A DNA stretch of 64,000 bases from SABY01 sp964523795 (GTDB lineage Bacteria; Bacteroidota; Bacteroidia; Bacteroidales; 4484-276), in assembly GCA_964523795.1 (NCBI GenBank), contig CAZGAO010000015.1, forward strand, positions 1-64,000, given 5' to 3'. Position numbers and translations under genes: made by a program. Position 1 is the stretch's first letter, and each line of letters begins with the position of its first letter. Below the pieces are notes generated by a model. That model was given only the letters and a program-made list of their open reading frames with translations, was not told the origin of the DNA and ran no database searches. Of the stretch, positions 8,323 through 16,562 are shown in pieces.

Positions 8323-8847
8323 TACTAAAATTATAAAATGATTATTATTTAATCAAAAATTAGTTTACAATATAGGTATTTTGTTGATGGTGGGATTTTT
8401 ATTTCATCAATTTTCGTGTGAGGCTTTGCAGGCTACACGGTTTTTTTTTGACCGCAAAGTACGCGGAGGGCGCAAAGGATTTTTCTGTCGAAAATTTAAG
8501 AAGAAACATTTGTTTGATGTCAGATGTCAGATGTCCGATGTCCGATGTTAGATATCCGATGTGAGATTTAAGATTTAAGATGTCCGCCTCACGGGTGGCA
8601 TGGCAATCTTATTTTCTTTCCTTTAACCTTAGTAGAAAAATGATCCCTCATGAAAAATCAACCTTATTAATTTCCAGATTGGATAAGGTTAAGGGTGTGT
8701 TGTTGGCGAATTTTCTACTAAGGTTTTTATCCGAACATCTAAAATCTAAAATCTCCAATCTCCGATCTGAAATCAAAAACCCATCGTCAAATAAAAGAAA
8801 TGCAGCGGGAATAATTCTAATTTTGCTCCCTAAAATTTTTAATATCC
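8323..8847. repeat. Gene-free stretch with nested repeat element
   Basis: There is no credible gene here. The spacer lies between divergent genes, so it should also contain their promoters. Bases 8450-8480 carry the common Bacteroidota ACCGCAAAG...GCGCAAAGG phrase. Bases 8515-8584 are a run of degenerate GATGTCAGATGTCCGATG units. An element with inverted ends sits at 8625-8726. Complementary-looking units (ATCTAAAATCTCCAATC) follow at 8735-8775, so the GAT-type arrays flank the element as a second, outer inverted repeat. The open frame running through this stretch is a by-product of the repeats. Confidence 0.7.
8625..8726. mobile_element. MITE-like element, copy 1
   Basis: This 102-bp segment is bounded by perfect 15-bp inverted repeats, AACCTTAGTAGAAAA at 8625-8639 and TTTTCTACTAAGGTT at 8712-8726. 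The interior has a second, smaller inverted pair (CAACCTTATT and ATAAGGTT). A closely related copy of nearly the same length lies at 18380-18481, with matching ends and a matching left interior (AATGATTCC...AAATCAACCTTATT). It carries no coding capacity and no clear target-site duplication. It is therefore interpreted as a non-autonomous, possibly immobile, hairpin element. Confidence 0.7.
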
Positions 8848-9915
8848 ATGCGAGAAATTATTTGTTTGTTTGGCTTGTCGATTCTCATATCTAACGGCTT
8901 TGCCTTTGGTCAGGCTCAGGAGCTGCCCCGGATTTATCGGTGTGTAAAAACGGAACAGCCGTTAACGATTGATGGTCGTGCCGGGGAAGCAGCCTGGAAA
9001 AAGGCACGATGGACCAAAGATTTTGTGGACATCGAAAGCCGCCTGAAGCCAGCACCCGAGTTTCGTACACGCATAAAAATGCTGTGGGACGAAAACGGGC
9101 TTTATATTTTTGCTGAATTGGAAGAGCCGCATATCTGGGCTAAGCTAAGTGAACGCGACCAGATTATTTATCACGACAACGATTTCGAGGTTTTTATCGA
9201 TCCGGACGGCGACTATCACAATTATTTCGAGCTTGAAATCAATGCCCTCGGTACAGCTTTCGATTTGTTTATGAACCGACCCTACAACGCCGGTGGCCGC
9301 GCCTTGATTGGCTGGGATATTGCCGACCTTCAAACAGGAATATTTGCTGACGGAACCATCAACCAGCCCGATGATATCGACACGGCCTGGTGCGTAGAAA
9401 TAGCTATTCCCTGGAAATCGTTGCAAGAGTTTGCGCCCCGCCGACAGCCACCACAAACCGAGGATATTTGGCGGATGAATTTTTCGCGCGTGCAATGGGA
9501 AACCAAAATTGTGAAAGGCAAATACAAAAAACTAATGAACCCGGATAGCGGAAAGCCTTTGCCCGAGAGTAATTGGGTGTGGTCGCCCCAGGGGGCCATC
9601 AATATGCACCTGCCCGAAAAATGGGGATATGTTGTTTTTGCGAACCTGCCTGCCGACACCATTTTAACTATTGCCGATGTGGATCCTTATTTTAAAATAA
9701 AACAACAATTGCTGAATTTGTATCAACAGCAAAAAGATTTTTATAAACACAGGCAAAGGTATGCCTCCAGCCTTTACGAATTGAATAAGCAGGGACGTAG
9801 TTCCGAAAATACCGTTCTTATCCAAGCTACCAGCTGGCAGTTTTTAATTTCGATCACCAGCGAAGATGGGAAGCGTTTATTTATCGACCACGAAAAAAGA
9901 ATTTGGATGGAGTAG
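8848..9915 (+). CDS. Secreted CBM9-like carbohydrate-binding protein
   Basis: This 355-residue exported protein has an N-terminal signal peptide (about residues 1-22, ending near AFGQA). The main part (about 35-225) looks like a family 9 carbohydrate-binding module of the DOMON-like fold, with LTIDGRAGEAAWKKARW, then TRIKMLWDENGLYIFAELEE, DNDFEVFIDPDGDYHNYFELEINALGT and a WCVEIAIPWKSL strand. In Bacteroidota this domain occurs both as a sugar-binding module and as a stand-alone protein near polysaccharide genes. The remaining C-terminal 100 residues are helical, with no motif I recognise. It is monocistronic, flanked by repeat-rich spacers. A role in glycan binding at the cell surface or periplasm is inference from the fold. 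Confidence 0.8.
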   Translation: MREIICLFGLSILISNGFAFGQAQELPRIYRCVKTEQPLTIDGRAGEAAWKKARWTKDFVDIESRLKPAPEFRTRIKMLWDENGLYIFAELEEPHIWAKLSERDQIIYHDNDFEVFIDPDGDYHNYFELEINALGTAFDLFMNRPYNAGGRALIGWDIADLQTGIFADGTINQPDDIDTAWCVEIAIPWKSLQEFAPRRQPPQTEDIWRMNFSRVQWETKIVKGKYKKLMNPDSGKPLPESNWVWSPQGAINMHLPEKWGYVVFANLPADTILTIADVDPYFKIKQQLLNLYQQQKDFYKHRQRYASSLYELNKQGRSSENTVLIQATSWQFLISITSEDGKRLFIDHEKRIWME

Positions 9916-10686
9916 GGTTATTTTGTTCTTTTTTCTTGATGAAAAAGAACCAAAAAATCAAGGCTTCATAAAAATTTCTTGTTTTCTACGGCTCGGATTC
10001 TCCTGCGCGATACAAGCCTCGCCACCACAAAATCCCACGCTGGCTTCTGTATCGCTCCACATGCCCTTGCAAGAATCCTCAGCTCAAAAACCAGCGAAAT
10101 TTTTATAAGGCCGATCCTCTCCAGTGAATGCTACATGGCCTCGAAAAAAATTCGTTGCCCGCTCCCAAAAAAAAAATTCGAGGACATGCAATCTTGCAGG
10201 CCAACGCACCGAGAATTCGCTGGGGATGGGCTTATATACTTTAAACCATCGGTTTGTATCTTTATAGTGCTAAGTAAAAATCTTTTGTAAGCTTCCTCCT
10301 GGGAAAGTGGGTTTGTATGAATTGCTACGGGTATAAGGAATGTAGTTTATACAGATGAAACTGATTGAATTGCCGCAGGGCTTTAGCCTGCGGGTCAAAT
10401 GAGCGGATGATATTTGGGCTTTAGCCCGGATTCTTTGGAGTTTTTGTTTTGATGTTTTCGGAAATCTGGAATAATTAGAAACAAATGATTTAAGCGTTTC
10501 CTCAAAAATTATGTGCCATTAATGAATTAATATGTTGTCATGCGCTTATGATTTTTTCGGCAAATCAAAAAGGGACTTGCCGGGAGGACGTGGGAATCTG
10601 CTAATCTAAATACAGCGCAAAACCATATTTACTTACCTTTGCGCGGTTTTTATTTTGATAAATATTACAAATTAAACTTTGCACCT
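9916..10686. repeat. Gene-free stretch with hairpins
   Basis: No convincing gene lies in these 771 bases. A hairpin at 9925-9950 (GTTCTTTTT / AAAAAGAAC) follows the CBM9-like gene and could weakly terminate it. Its ...TTGATGAAAAAGAACCAAAAAATCAAG phrasing is a frequent Bacteroidota intergenic repeat. Two REP-type hairpins follow: CCGCAGG/CCTGCGG at 10373-10393, preceded by TGAATTG, and GGGCTTTAGCCC at 10416-10427. The promoter of the efflux operon lies at the right end. Open frames in this stretch have no protein-like composition. Confidence 0.6.
10634..10641 (+). promoter_or_regulatory. Probable -7 box of the efflux operon
   Basis: TACCTTTG matches the Bacteroidota sigma-ABfr -7 consensus TAnnTTTG exactly. 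It lies 45 bases before the ATG at 10687, which leaves room for a leader of about 40 bases. A TTTG -33 box is not obvious at the right spacing. Confidence 0.4.
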
Positions 10687-11862
10687 ATGAAACAACGAGT
10701 ACGTTACATTGGAAGGTCGGCCATTGTTCTGGCACTTCTTATTGTTATTGCATTACAAGCCTGTAACAAAAAGCAGCAAGCTGCAGCCCCTCCGCCAAAA
10801 ATTTCGGTAGTGGAAGTGGAACGGATGGACGTGCCTGTGATGGAAGAATTTGTAGGGCAGATTTATGGCTTTCAGGATATTGCCATCCGTGCCCGTGTTG
10901 AAGGCTTTCTCGAGGGCATTCATTTTACCGAAGGTAGCCGCGTTAGCAAGGGGCAGTTGCTCTACACCATCGACCCACAGCAGTTTCAGGCAAGGGTGGC
11001 TGCGCAGATGAGTGGACTGGCCGAAGCTAAGACCATGATGGCCAAGGCAAAGAGCGATCTGAACCGTATCCGCCCCCTGGCCGAAAACAATGCCGTAAGT
11101 CAGCGCGATCTGGATGCTGCCGTTGCACAATATGATGCCAGTCAGGCCGGCGTGGAAGCTGCACAGGCCAATCTCGAATCATCACAAATCGAATTGAGTT
11201 ATTCGCTAATTAAATCGCCCATCAATGGGATTATTGGTAAAACCCAGGCCAAAATTGGCGACTTTGTCGGACGCAGTCCAAACCCTGTTGTACTAAACGA
11301 AGTCTCGAATGTGGAAACGGTGCTGGTCGAATTTTTTCTTAACGAAAGCGAATACCTCACGCTGGCCAAAGAATTGGTACAGCAAAAGGGTGTAGTAAAA
11401 AAACGCACAAGCGGTAATGAGGCTAAAGTAGCCATGGTGCTGGCCGATGGATTGGAATACCCGCATACCGGCTATATAAACTTTGTGGATCGGGGCGTAA
11501 ATCCCTCCACAGGATCATTGCTTGTTCAGGCAGCCTTTCCAAATCCTGATCGTATATTGCGCCCCGGGCAATTTGCGCGGGTTATCGTAGAATTGGATGT
11601 GATCGAAAATGCCATGCTGGTTCCCCAGCAGGCCGTGAGCGAGATACAGGGCAATTTCAGCGTTTTTGTGGTAGGCGATAGTAGCAAAGTAGTGGTAAGA
11701 CCCATCGACATCGCAATTAAGTATCAGGATTATTATGTGATTGATAAAGGGCTGAAAGGGGACGAAAAGATACTATTGGAAGGCTTGCAGCAAATTAGAA
11801 CAGGAATGCTTATAAAACCTGAGATGACCAAGTACGAGTCGAAGAAAAACGATAATAAATAA
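10687..11862 (+). CDS. RND efflux periplasmic adaptor (membrane fusion lipoprotein)
   Basis: This is the periplasmic adaptor of a tripartite RND efflux pump, linking the inner-membrane pump to the outer-membrane channel. The ATG at 10687 gives 391 residues with a lipoprotein signal ending in IALQAC (Cys26); an in-frame upstream start would spoil the signal. The family parts are visible: a lipoyl/barrel half (PVMEEFVGQIYGFQDIAIRARVEGFLEGIHFTEGSRVSKGQLLYTIDPQQF), an alpha-helical hairpin (about 95-165), the second half with SPINGIIGKTQAKIGDFVG, and the beta-barrel and proximal domains (LRPGQFARVIVEL). Nine bases separate it from the pump gene. It resembles the AcrA/MexA group of HAE1 systems. 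Typical substrates are hydrophobic drugs, bile salts or dyes, which the sequence cannot settle. Confidence 0.93.
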   Translation: MKQRVRYIGRSAIVLALLIVIALQACNKKQQAAAPPPKISVVEVERMDVPVMEEFVGQIYGFQDIAIRARVEGFLEGIHFTEGSRVSKGQLLYTIDPQQFQARVAAQMSGLAEAKTMMAKAKSDLNRIRPLAENNAVSQRDLDAAVAQYDASQAGVEAAQANLESSQIELSYSLIKSPINGIIGKTQAKIGDFVGRSPNPVVLNEVSNVETVLVEFFLNESEYLTLAKELVQQKGVVKKRTSGNEAKVAMVLADGLEYPHTGYINFVDRGVNPSTGSLLVQAAFPNPDRILRPGQFARVIVELDVIENAMLVPQQAVSEIQGNFSVFVVGDSSKVVVRPIDIAIKYQDYYVIDKGLKGDEKILLEGLQQIRTGMLIKPEMTKYESKKNDNK

Positions 11863-11870
11863 GGCAGACT

Positions 11871-14800
11871 ATGGATAAAGGAAATTTTTTTGTAAAACGA
11901 CCCATCGTTGCCATGGTTATTGCTATCCTTATCGTGATAGCAGGAACCGTATCGATGATTGGCCTGCCCATCGAACAATATCCCAGCCTTACGCCGCCCA
12001 TTGTGCAGGTGCGGGCTTTTTATACCGGTGCCAATGCTATTAGCGTGGAAGAATCGGTGGCTACCCCGCTCGAGCAGCAGATCAATGGGGTGGATAATAT
12101 GATCTACATGACATCGACCAACGCCAACGATGGTTCCATGGTCATCAGTGTTTCCTTCGATGTAGGTACCGACCCTGACATGAATACGGTGCTGGCGCAA
12201 AACCGGGTTTCTGCCGCTACGGCCAAGTTGCCCGCCGCTGTTAACAAGCTCGGCGTTACTACCGAAAAGTCATTACCTAATATATTGATGATCATCACCC
12301 TGACTTCCGATGGCCGTTACGATCAAAACTTTTTGGGAAATTATGCCCTGATTAATATCAAAGATCAACTCGCGCGCATCAAGGGTGTGGGCAGAGTTAA
12401 TGTACTTGGTTCGTCCGATTACTCGATGCGGATATGGATAAAACCCGATCGATTAACGCAGATGGGACTTACTGTGCCAGAGATATTGGCTGCTATTAAT
12501 GCACAAAACGTGATTGTTCCCGGCGGTAAATTTGGAGCCGAACCCGCCCCTCCGGGTACCGAGTTCACTTATACCGTTCGCCTTCCCGAGCGTTTCAATT
12601 CGCCCGAAGCCTTTGGCGATATTGTGATACGAACACACGCCAATGGCTCGCAGGTAAAACTCAGAGATATCGCCACCATCGACCTGGGCGTTGAAAGCTA
12701 TAATGCTGTCTCACGACTTAATGGCGAAACAGCCTCACTTATCGCTATCTCTCAGGCTCCCGGTTCCAATGCCGTCGAATTGGCCGAGCAGGTAATCAGC
12801 CAAATGGAAGTGCTTAAAAAAGATTTCCCCGATACTGTTCAATACGATGTTTCACTCGATGCTACCGAACCCATCACCGCCGGTATCCGCGATATTGTGG
12901 TAACATTAATCATAGCGCTGGTGCTTGTAATTTTGGTGGTATTCATTTTTATCCAGGACTGGCGGGCAACCCTTATCCCAACGCTGGCCATTCCGGTATC
13001 GTTAATTGGGGCATTCATGTTTTTCCCAATCCTGGGCTTTACCATTAATGTGCTTTCACTACTCGGCCTGGTGCTTGCCATCGGTATCGTTGTGGATGAT
13101 GCTATTGTGGTGGTTGAAGCCGTGCAGGTAAATATTGCTAAAGGAATGAACAGTCGTGAGGCCACCCTGGAAGCTATGCGCAAGGTAACGGCTCCGGTAA
13201 TTGCTACAACCCTGGTGCTGGTTGCCGTGTTTATTCCGGTGGCCGGGATGGCTGGTATCACCGGTCTGTTGTATCAGCAGTTTGCTATCACCATCGTGGT
13301 TTCGGTATTGGTTTCCTCGCTCAATGCGCTTACGCTTAGTCCGGCTTTGTGCTCGTTGTTGCTCAAAGAACCCAAACCCTACAAAGGACCTTTGGGCTGG
13401 TTTTTTGGGAAATTCAACAAGGGCATGGATAAATCCACCGAGGGATATATGAAGTTTACCGCTGTGGTTTCGCGCAAAATAAAGCGGAGCGTAATTTTTA
13501 TCCTCATTATCACCATAGCTGCCGGAGTATTTGGCAAGTTGGTTCCCGGAGGTTTTATCCCCGAAGAAGATATGGGTTACTTTTTTGTAAATATACAATT
13601 GCCCAATGCTGCTTCCTTGCAGCGTTCGGATGTGGTAGCCAAGCAAATCGAAGAAATTATTCTGGAATATCCTGAGGTAAAATACATATCCACGGCAACA
13701 GGTTTTAGTATGCTATCGGGAGCCATGTCGTCCAACACCGGATTTATGTTTGTAACCCTCGATCCCTGGTCGGAGCGGGAAGCTACGGCAAAAGAAATTG
13801 TGGAAAGACTGAATAAAACCCTGGCCACCGAAATTAGAAGTGCCCAGGCATTTGCTTTTGGCCCGCCGGCTATTCCCGGCCTGGGCAATGGTTCAGGTTT
13901 TAGTATTATGATTCAGGATAAGGGCGGCAACACACCGGAATACCTTGCCGAAAACACCACAAAGTTTATTCGCGCAGCCAACAGCAAAGCCGCCATCGGA
14001 AGTGCATATACTGTTTTCCAGGCCAACGTCCCGCAGCGTTTTATGGATATCGATAAGGAGAAAGCCCTCAAGTTGGGGGTTTCCCTCAACGATCTTTATA
14101 CTACCGTAGGTTCATTTATGGGCGGTGCTTACGTTAACGACTTCACGCGCTTCGGGCGGCTATACAAAACCTATCTCCAGGCCGAGCCTCAATATCGTTT
14201 AAACGAAGAAGGCATCAATAGTTTTTATCTTAAAAATAATAAGGGTGATATGGTGCCGCTTTCTACACTTACCACGATAGAATCCATCAGTGGCCCCGAT
14301 TACACCAACCGTTTCAATCTGTTCCGATCGGTAGAAGTTACAGGCAGTCCCGCTGCGGGTTATACTTCCACCCAGGCCCGGGCTGCCCTAAAGGAAGCTG
14401 CCACCGAGGTGCTACCCGCCGATATGAGCTACGCCTGGAACGCCATGTCGTATCAGGAAGAAGAAGCCTCAGGCTCGCTGGGAATTATTCTTACCTTCTC
14501 GCTGGTGTTTGTGTTCCTGATTCTTGCTGCCCAATACGAAAGTTGGTCGCTGCCCTTCAGCATTTTGCTGGGAACGCCCTTTGCCATATTTGGTGCGCTC
14601 TTCTTTTTGTGGATAGCACGGCTCTATAGTCCCAGCTTCGAAAACAACATTTTTGCCCAGGTATCCTTTGTGATGCTTATTGGCATGGCCGCCAAAAATG
14701 CAATTTTGATTGTTGAGTTTGCCCACGATGAGTTTAAAAATGGCCTGAGTCTTTTCGATGCTGCCGTCAAAGCAGCGCGCGCTCGTTTCCGTCCAATCCT

Positions 14801-15029
14801 TATGACTGCTTTTGCCTTTATCTTGGGCGTATTCCCGTTGGTTATTGCCAGCGGCTCGGGTGCCGAGGCACGCAAGGTAATGGGTATGGCTCTGTTTGGT
14901 GGGATGGCTATTGCTACCTTCCTCGGCGTTTTTATGTATCCCATGCTTTATATATTAATAGGCAAGCTTGCCGGTTACGAAAAGAAACGGGATCTTCTAA
15001 AAACGGAAGCTGTTGTTGATAATCAATAA
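11871..15029 (+). CDS. RND efflux pump, HAE1 (AcrB) family
   Basis: This 1052-residue inner-membrane proton/drug antiporter has the length and layout of AcrB/MexB: TM1 near residues 10-30, a large periplasmic loop, TM2-6 (about 335-500), TM7, a second periplasmic loop, and TM8-12 at the C-terminus. The proton-relay Asp pair is present in LAIGIVVDDAIVVVEAV (near residues 405-410), and the family start NFFVKRPIVAMVIAI is intact. The porter loops carry typical IEQYPSLTPPIVQVRAFYTGA and LPNAASLQRSD segments. It is the middle gene of a three-gene operon, with 9 bp upstream to the adaptor and 9 bp downstream to the channel. No TetR- or AraC-type regulator is adjacent, so control is not visible. Confidence 0.96.
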   Translation: MDKGNFFVKRPIVAMVIAILIVIAGTVSMIGLPIEQYPSLTPPIVQVRAFYTGANAISVEESVATPLEQQINGVDNMIYMTSTNANDGSMVISVSFDVGTDPDMNTVLAQNRVSAATAKLPAAVNKLGVTTEKSLPNILMIITLTSDGRYDQNFLGNYALINIKDQLARIKGVGRVNVLGSSDYSMRIWIKPDRLTQMGLTVPEILAAINAQNVIVPGGKFGAEPAPPGTEFTYTVRLPERFNSPEAFGDIVIRTHANGSQVKLRDIATIDLGVESYNAVSRLNGETASLIAISQAPGSNAVELAEQVISQMEVLKKDFPDTVQYDVSLDATEPITAGIRDIVVTLIIALVLVILVVFIFIQDWRATLIPTLAIPVSLIGAFMFFPILGFTINVLSLLGLVLAIGIVVDDAIVVVEAVQVNIAKGMNSREATLEAMRKVTAPVIATTLVLVAVFIPVAGMAGITGLLYQQFAITIVVSVLVSSLNALTLSPALCSLLLKEPKPYKGPLGWFFGKFNKGMDKSTEGYMKFTAVVSRKIKRSVIFILIITIAAGVFGKLVPGGFIPEEDMGYFFVNIQLPNAASLQRSDVVAKQIEEIILEYPEVKYISTATGFSMLSGAMSSNTGFMFVTLDPWSEREATAKEIVERLNKTLATEIRSAQAFAFGPPAIPGLGNGSGFSIMIQDKGGNTPEYLAENTTKFIRAANSKAAIGSAYTVFQANVPQRFMDIDKEKALKLGVSLNDLYTTVGSFMGGAYVNDFTRFGRLYKTYLQAEPQYRLNEEGINSFYLKNNKGDMVPLSTLTTIESISGPDYTNRFNLFRSVEVTGSPAAGYTSTQARAALKEAATEVLPADMSYAWNAMSYQEEEASGSLGIILTFSLVFVFLILAAQYESWSLPFSILLGTPFAIFGALFFLWIARLYSPSFENNIFAQVSFVMLIGMAAKNAILIVEFAHDEFKNGLSLFDAAVKAARARFRPILMTAFAFILGVFPLVIASGSGAEARKVMGMALFGGMAIATFLGVFMYPMLYILIGKLAGYEKKRDLLKTEAVVDNQ

Positions 15030-15038
15030 AGAAATTGA

Positions 15039-16460
15039 ATGATGAAATTAGATAAATCCAAACTTATATTTTTATCGCTACTGCTGGTGTTTCTTTCGGG
15101 ATGCATGGTAGGACCCAAATACCAGAAACCGAATATCCAAAGCCCCGAAGCCTATATGATGGCTCAATCAGCCATCGATTCGCTTTACAACCTGCGCTGG
15201 TGGGAGCTTTTTAACGATGATGTGCTGGATACCTTAATTATGACAGCCCTGGATGCCAACAAAGATATCCGCATTGCTGTAAGCCGTATCGAACAAGCCC
15301 GGGCAAACCTGGGTTTTACCAAGGCTAATCAATATCCGCGCATTGGCTACGAGGCCGGTGCTTCGCGAGGCAACTTTAGCGGCGGGCAAAAGTTTGACAA
15401 TGTTGCCAATGTGTTTTATGGTGCCGCCAACCTGCAATGGGAAATCGACTTTTGGGGAAAGTATCGTTCGGCAAGCAATGCTGCACGTGCCAACTTGCTG
15501 GCCTCCGAATACGCGCATCGTGCGGTGCAGGTGGCCATCATCTCCGAAGTAGCCAACAGCTATTTTCAACTCTTGGATTATCAGCAGCGGCTCGAAATTG
15601 CGCAACGGACGCTGACTACCCGCGATGAATCCCTGGATATTATTGGTCAACGTTTCGACAAAGGCGTGGTAGCCGAAATCGATCTCAACCAGGCACAGAT
15701 ACAACGTGCTGTGGCCGCCGGAGCCATTCCGCAATACGAGCGTGCCGTGGCTCAAACCGCGAATGCCTTGCAGGTTTTGCTGGGGCAAAATCCCGGGATT
15801 ATTAAAACGGGAACACCGCTGGTTGGTCAGCAAAGCCCTCCCGAAATTCCCACCGGCCTGCCCTCGGAATTGCTGCAACGCCGTCCGGACATTCTTATCG
15901 CCGAGCAAAACCTGATTGCGCAAAATGCCCAAATTGGTGTTGCCCAGGCCATGCGTTTCCCGTCTATCAATATTACCGGTTTGTTGGGTGTGGCCAGCAA
16001 CGACCTCTCTACGCTCACCTCGGGTGGCGCAGCCTGGTCGGTTGGCGGAAGTCTGCTTGGGCCGGTGTTTAATTTTGGTAAAAATAAGCGCAGGGTAGAG
16101 GTGGAGCGCAAACGCACCGAAGAAGCTTTGTTTCAATATGAGGCTACCGTTATTCAAGCCTTTCGTGAGGTGGAAGATGCGCTGATAGAAATTGATACTT
16201 ACCACCGCCAGCTTGATATTAAAAAGGATGAATTTGCAGCAGCCAACAACGCGGCCAACTTGTCGCTCGACCGCTACAATGGCGGCGTTAGCTCCTATCT
16301 CGAAGTGCTCGAAAGTGAACGCACACGTTTTTCGGTCGAGCTCGAATTATCGCAACTCAGGCAGGTCTGGCTTACCGCCTATCTAAAATTGTATAACGCG
16401 CTCGGTGGCGGATGGATTACGCCACAGGAAGAGCAAGAAGCCTTGCGACAGACAGAGTAA
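15039..16460 (+). CDS. Outer-membrane efflux channel lipoprotein, NodT/OprM family
   Basis: This outer-membrane factor of the RND pump has 473 residues. The lipobox LSGC (Cys22 counting from the first ATG) is followed by MVGPKYQKPNI, the standard start of mature OprM/NodT proteins. Two homologous OEP repeats follow, each made of long helices and two beta strands. The second opens at LPSELLQRRPDILIAEQNLIAQNAQIGVAQAMRFPSI, a highly conserved turn of the family, and ends with FREVEDALIEI and LELSQLRQVWLTAYLKLYNALGGGW. Two adjacent ATG codons (15039 and 15042) are possible starts. It is the last gene of the operon. The nearest downstream gene (ftcD) starts about 100 bases later. Confidence 0.95.
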   Translation: MMKLDKSKLIFLSLLLVFLSGCMVGPKYQKPNIQSPEAYMMAQSAIDSLYNLRWWELFNDDVLDTLIMTALDANKDIRIAVSRIEQARANLGFTKANQYPRIGYEAGASRGNFSGGQKFDNVANVFYGAANLQWEIDFWGKYRSASNAARANLLASEYAHRAVQVAIISEVANSYFQLLDYQQRLEIAQRTLTTRDESLDIIGQRFDKGVVAEIDLNQAQIQRAVAAGAIPQYERAVAQTANALQVLLGQNPGIIKTGTPLVGQQSPPEIPTGLPSELLQRRPDILIAEQNLIAQNAQIGVAQAMRFPSINITGLLGVASNDLSTLTSGGAAWSVGGSLLGPVFNFGKNKRRVEVERKRTEEALFQYEATVIQAFREVEDALIEIDTYHRQLDIKKDEFAAANNAANLSLDRYNGGVSSYLEVLESERTRFSVELELSQLRQVWLTAYLKLYNALGGGWITPQEEQEALRQTE

Positions 16461-16562
16461 GATAATCTTGACTTGCAAACTTTTGCATCTCATCCGGCTT
16501 GTCTATTTTTGCTGCCATAAGATTTTGATAAATACCACATAATTATTAATTGTATTTGAGAT

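Noticed and set aside
8580..8894. Open frame across the repeat element before the CBM9-like gene
   Set aside because: It is made of the repeat and of opposite-sense units; no protein features and no conserved start.
15234..16205. Minus-strand frame opposite the outer-membrane channel
   Set aside because: It is a shadow of a clearly coding gene with no independent signal.
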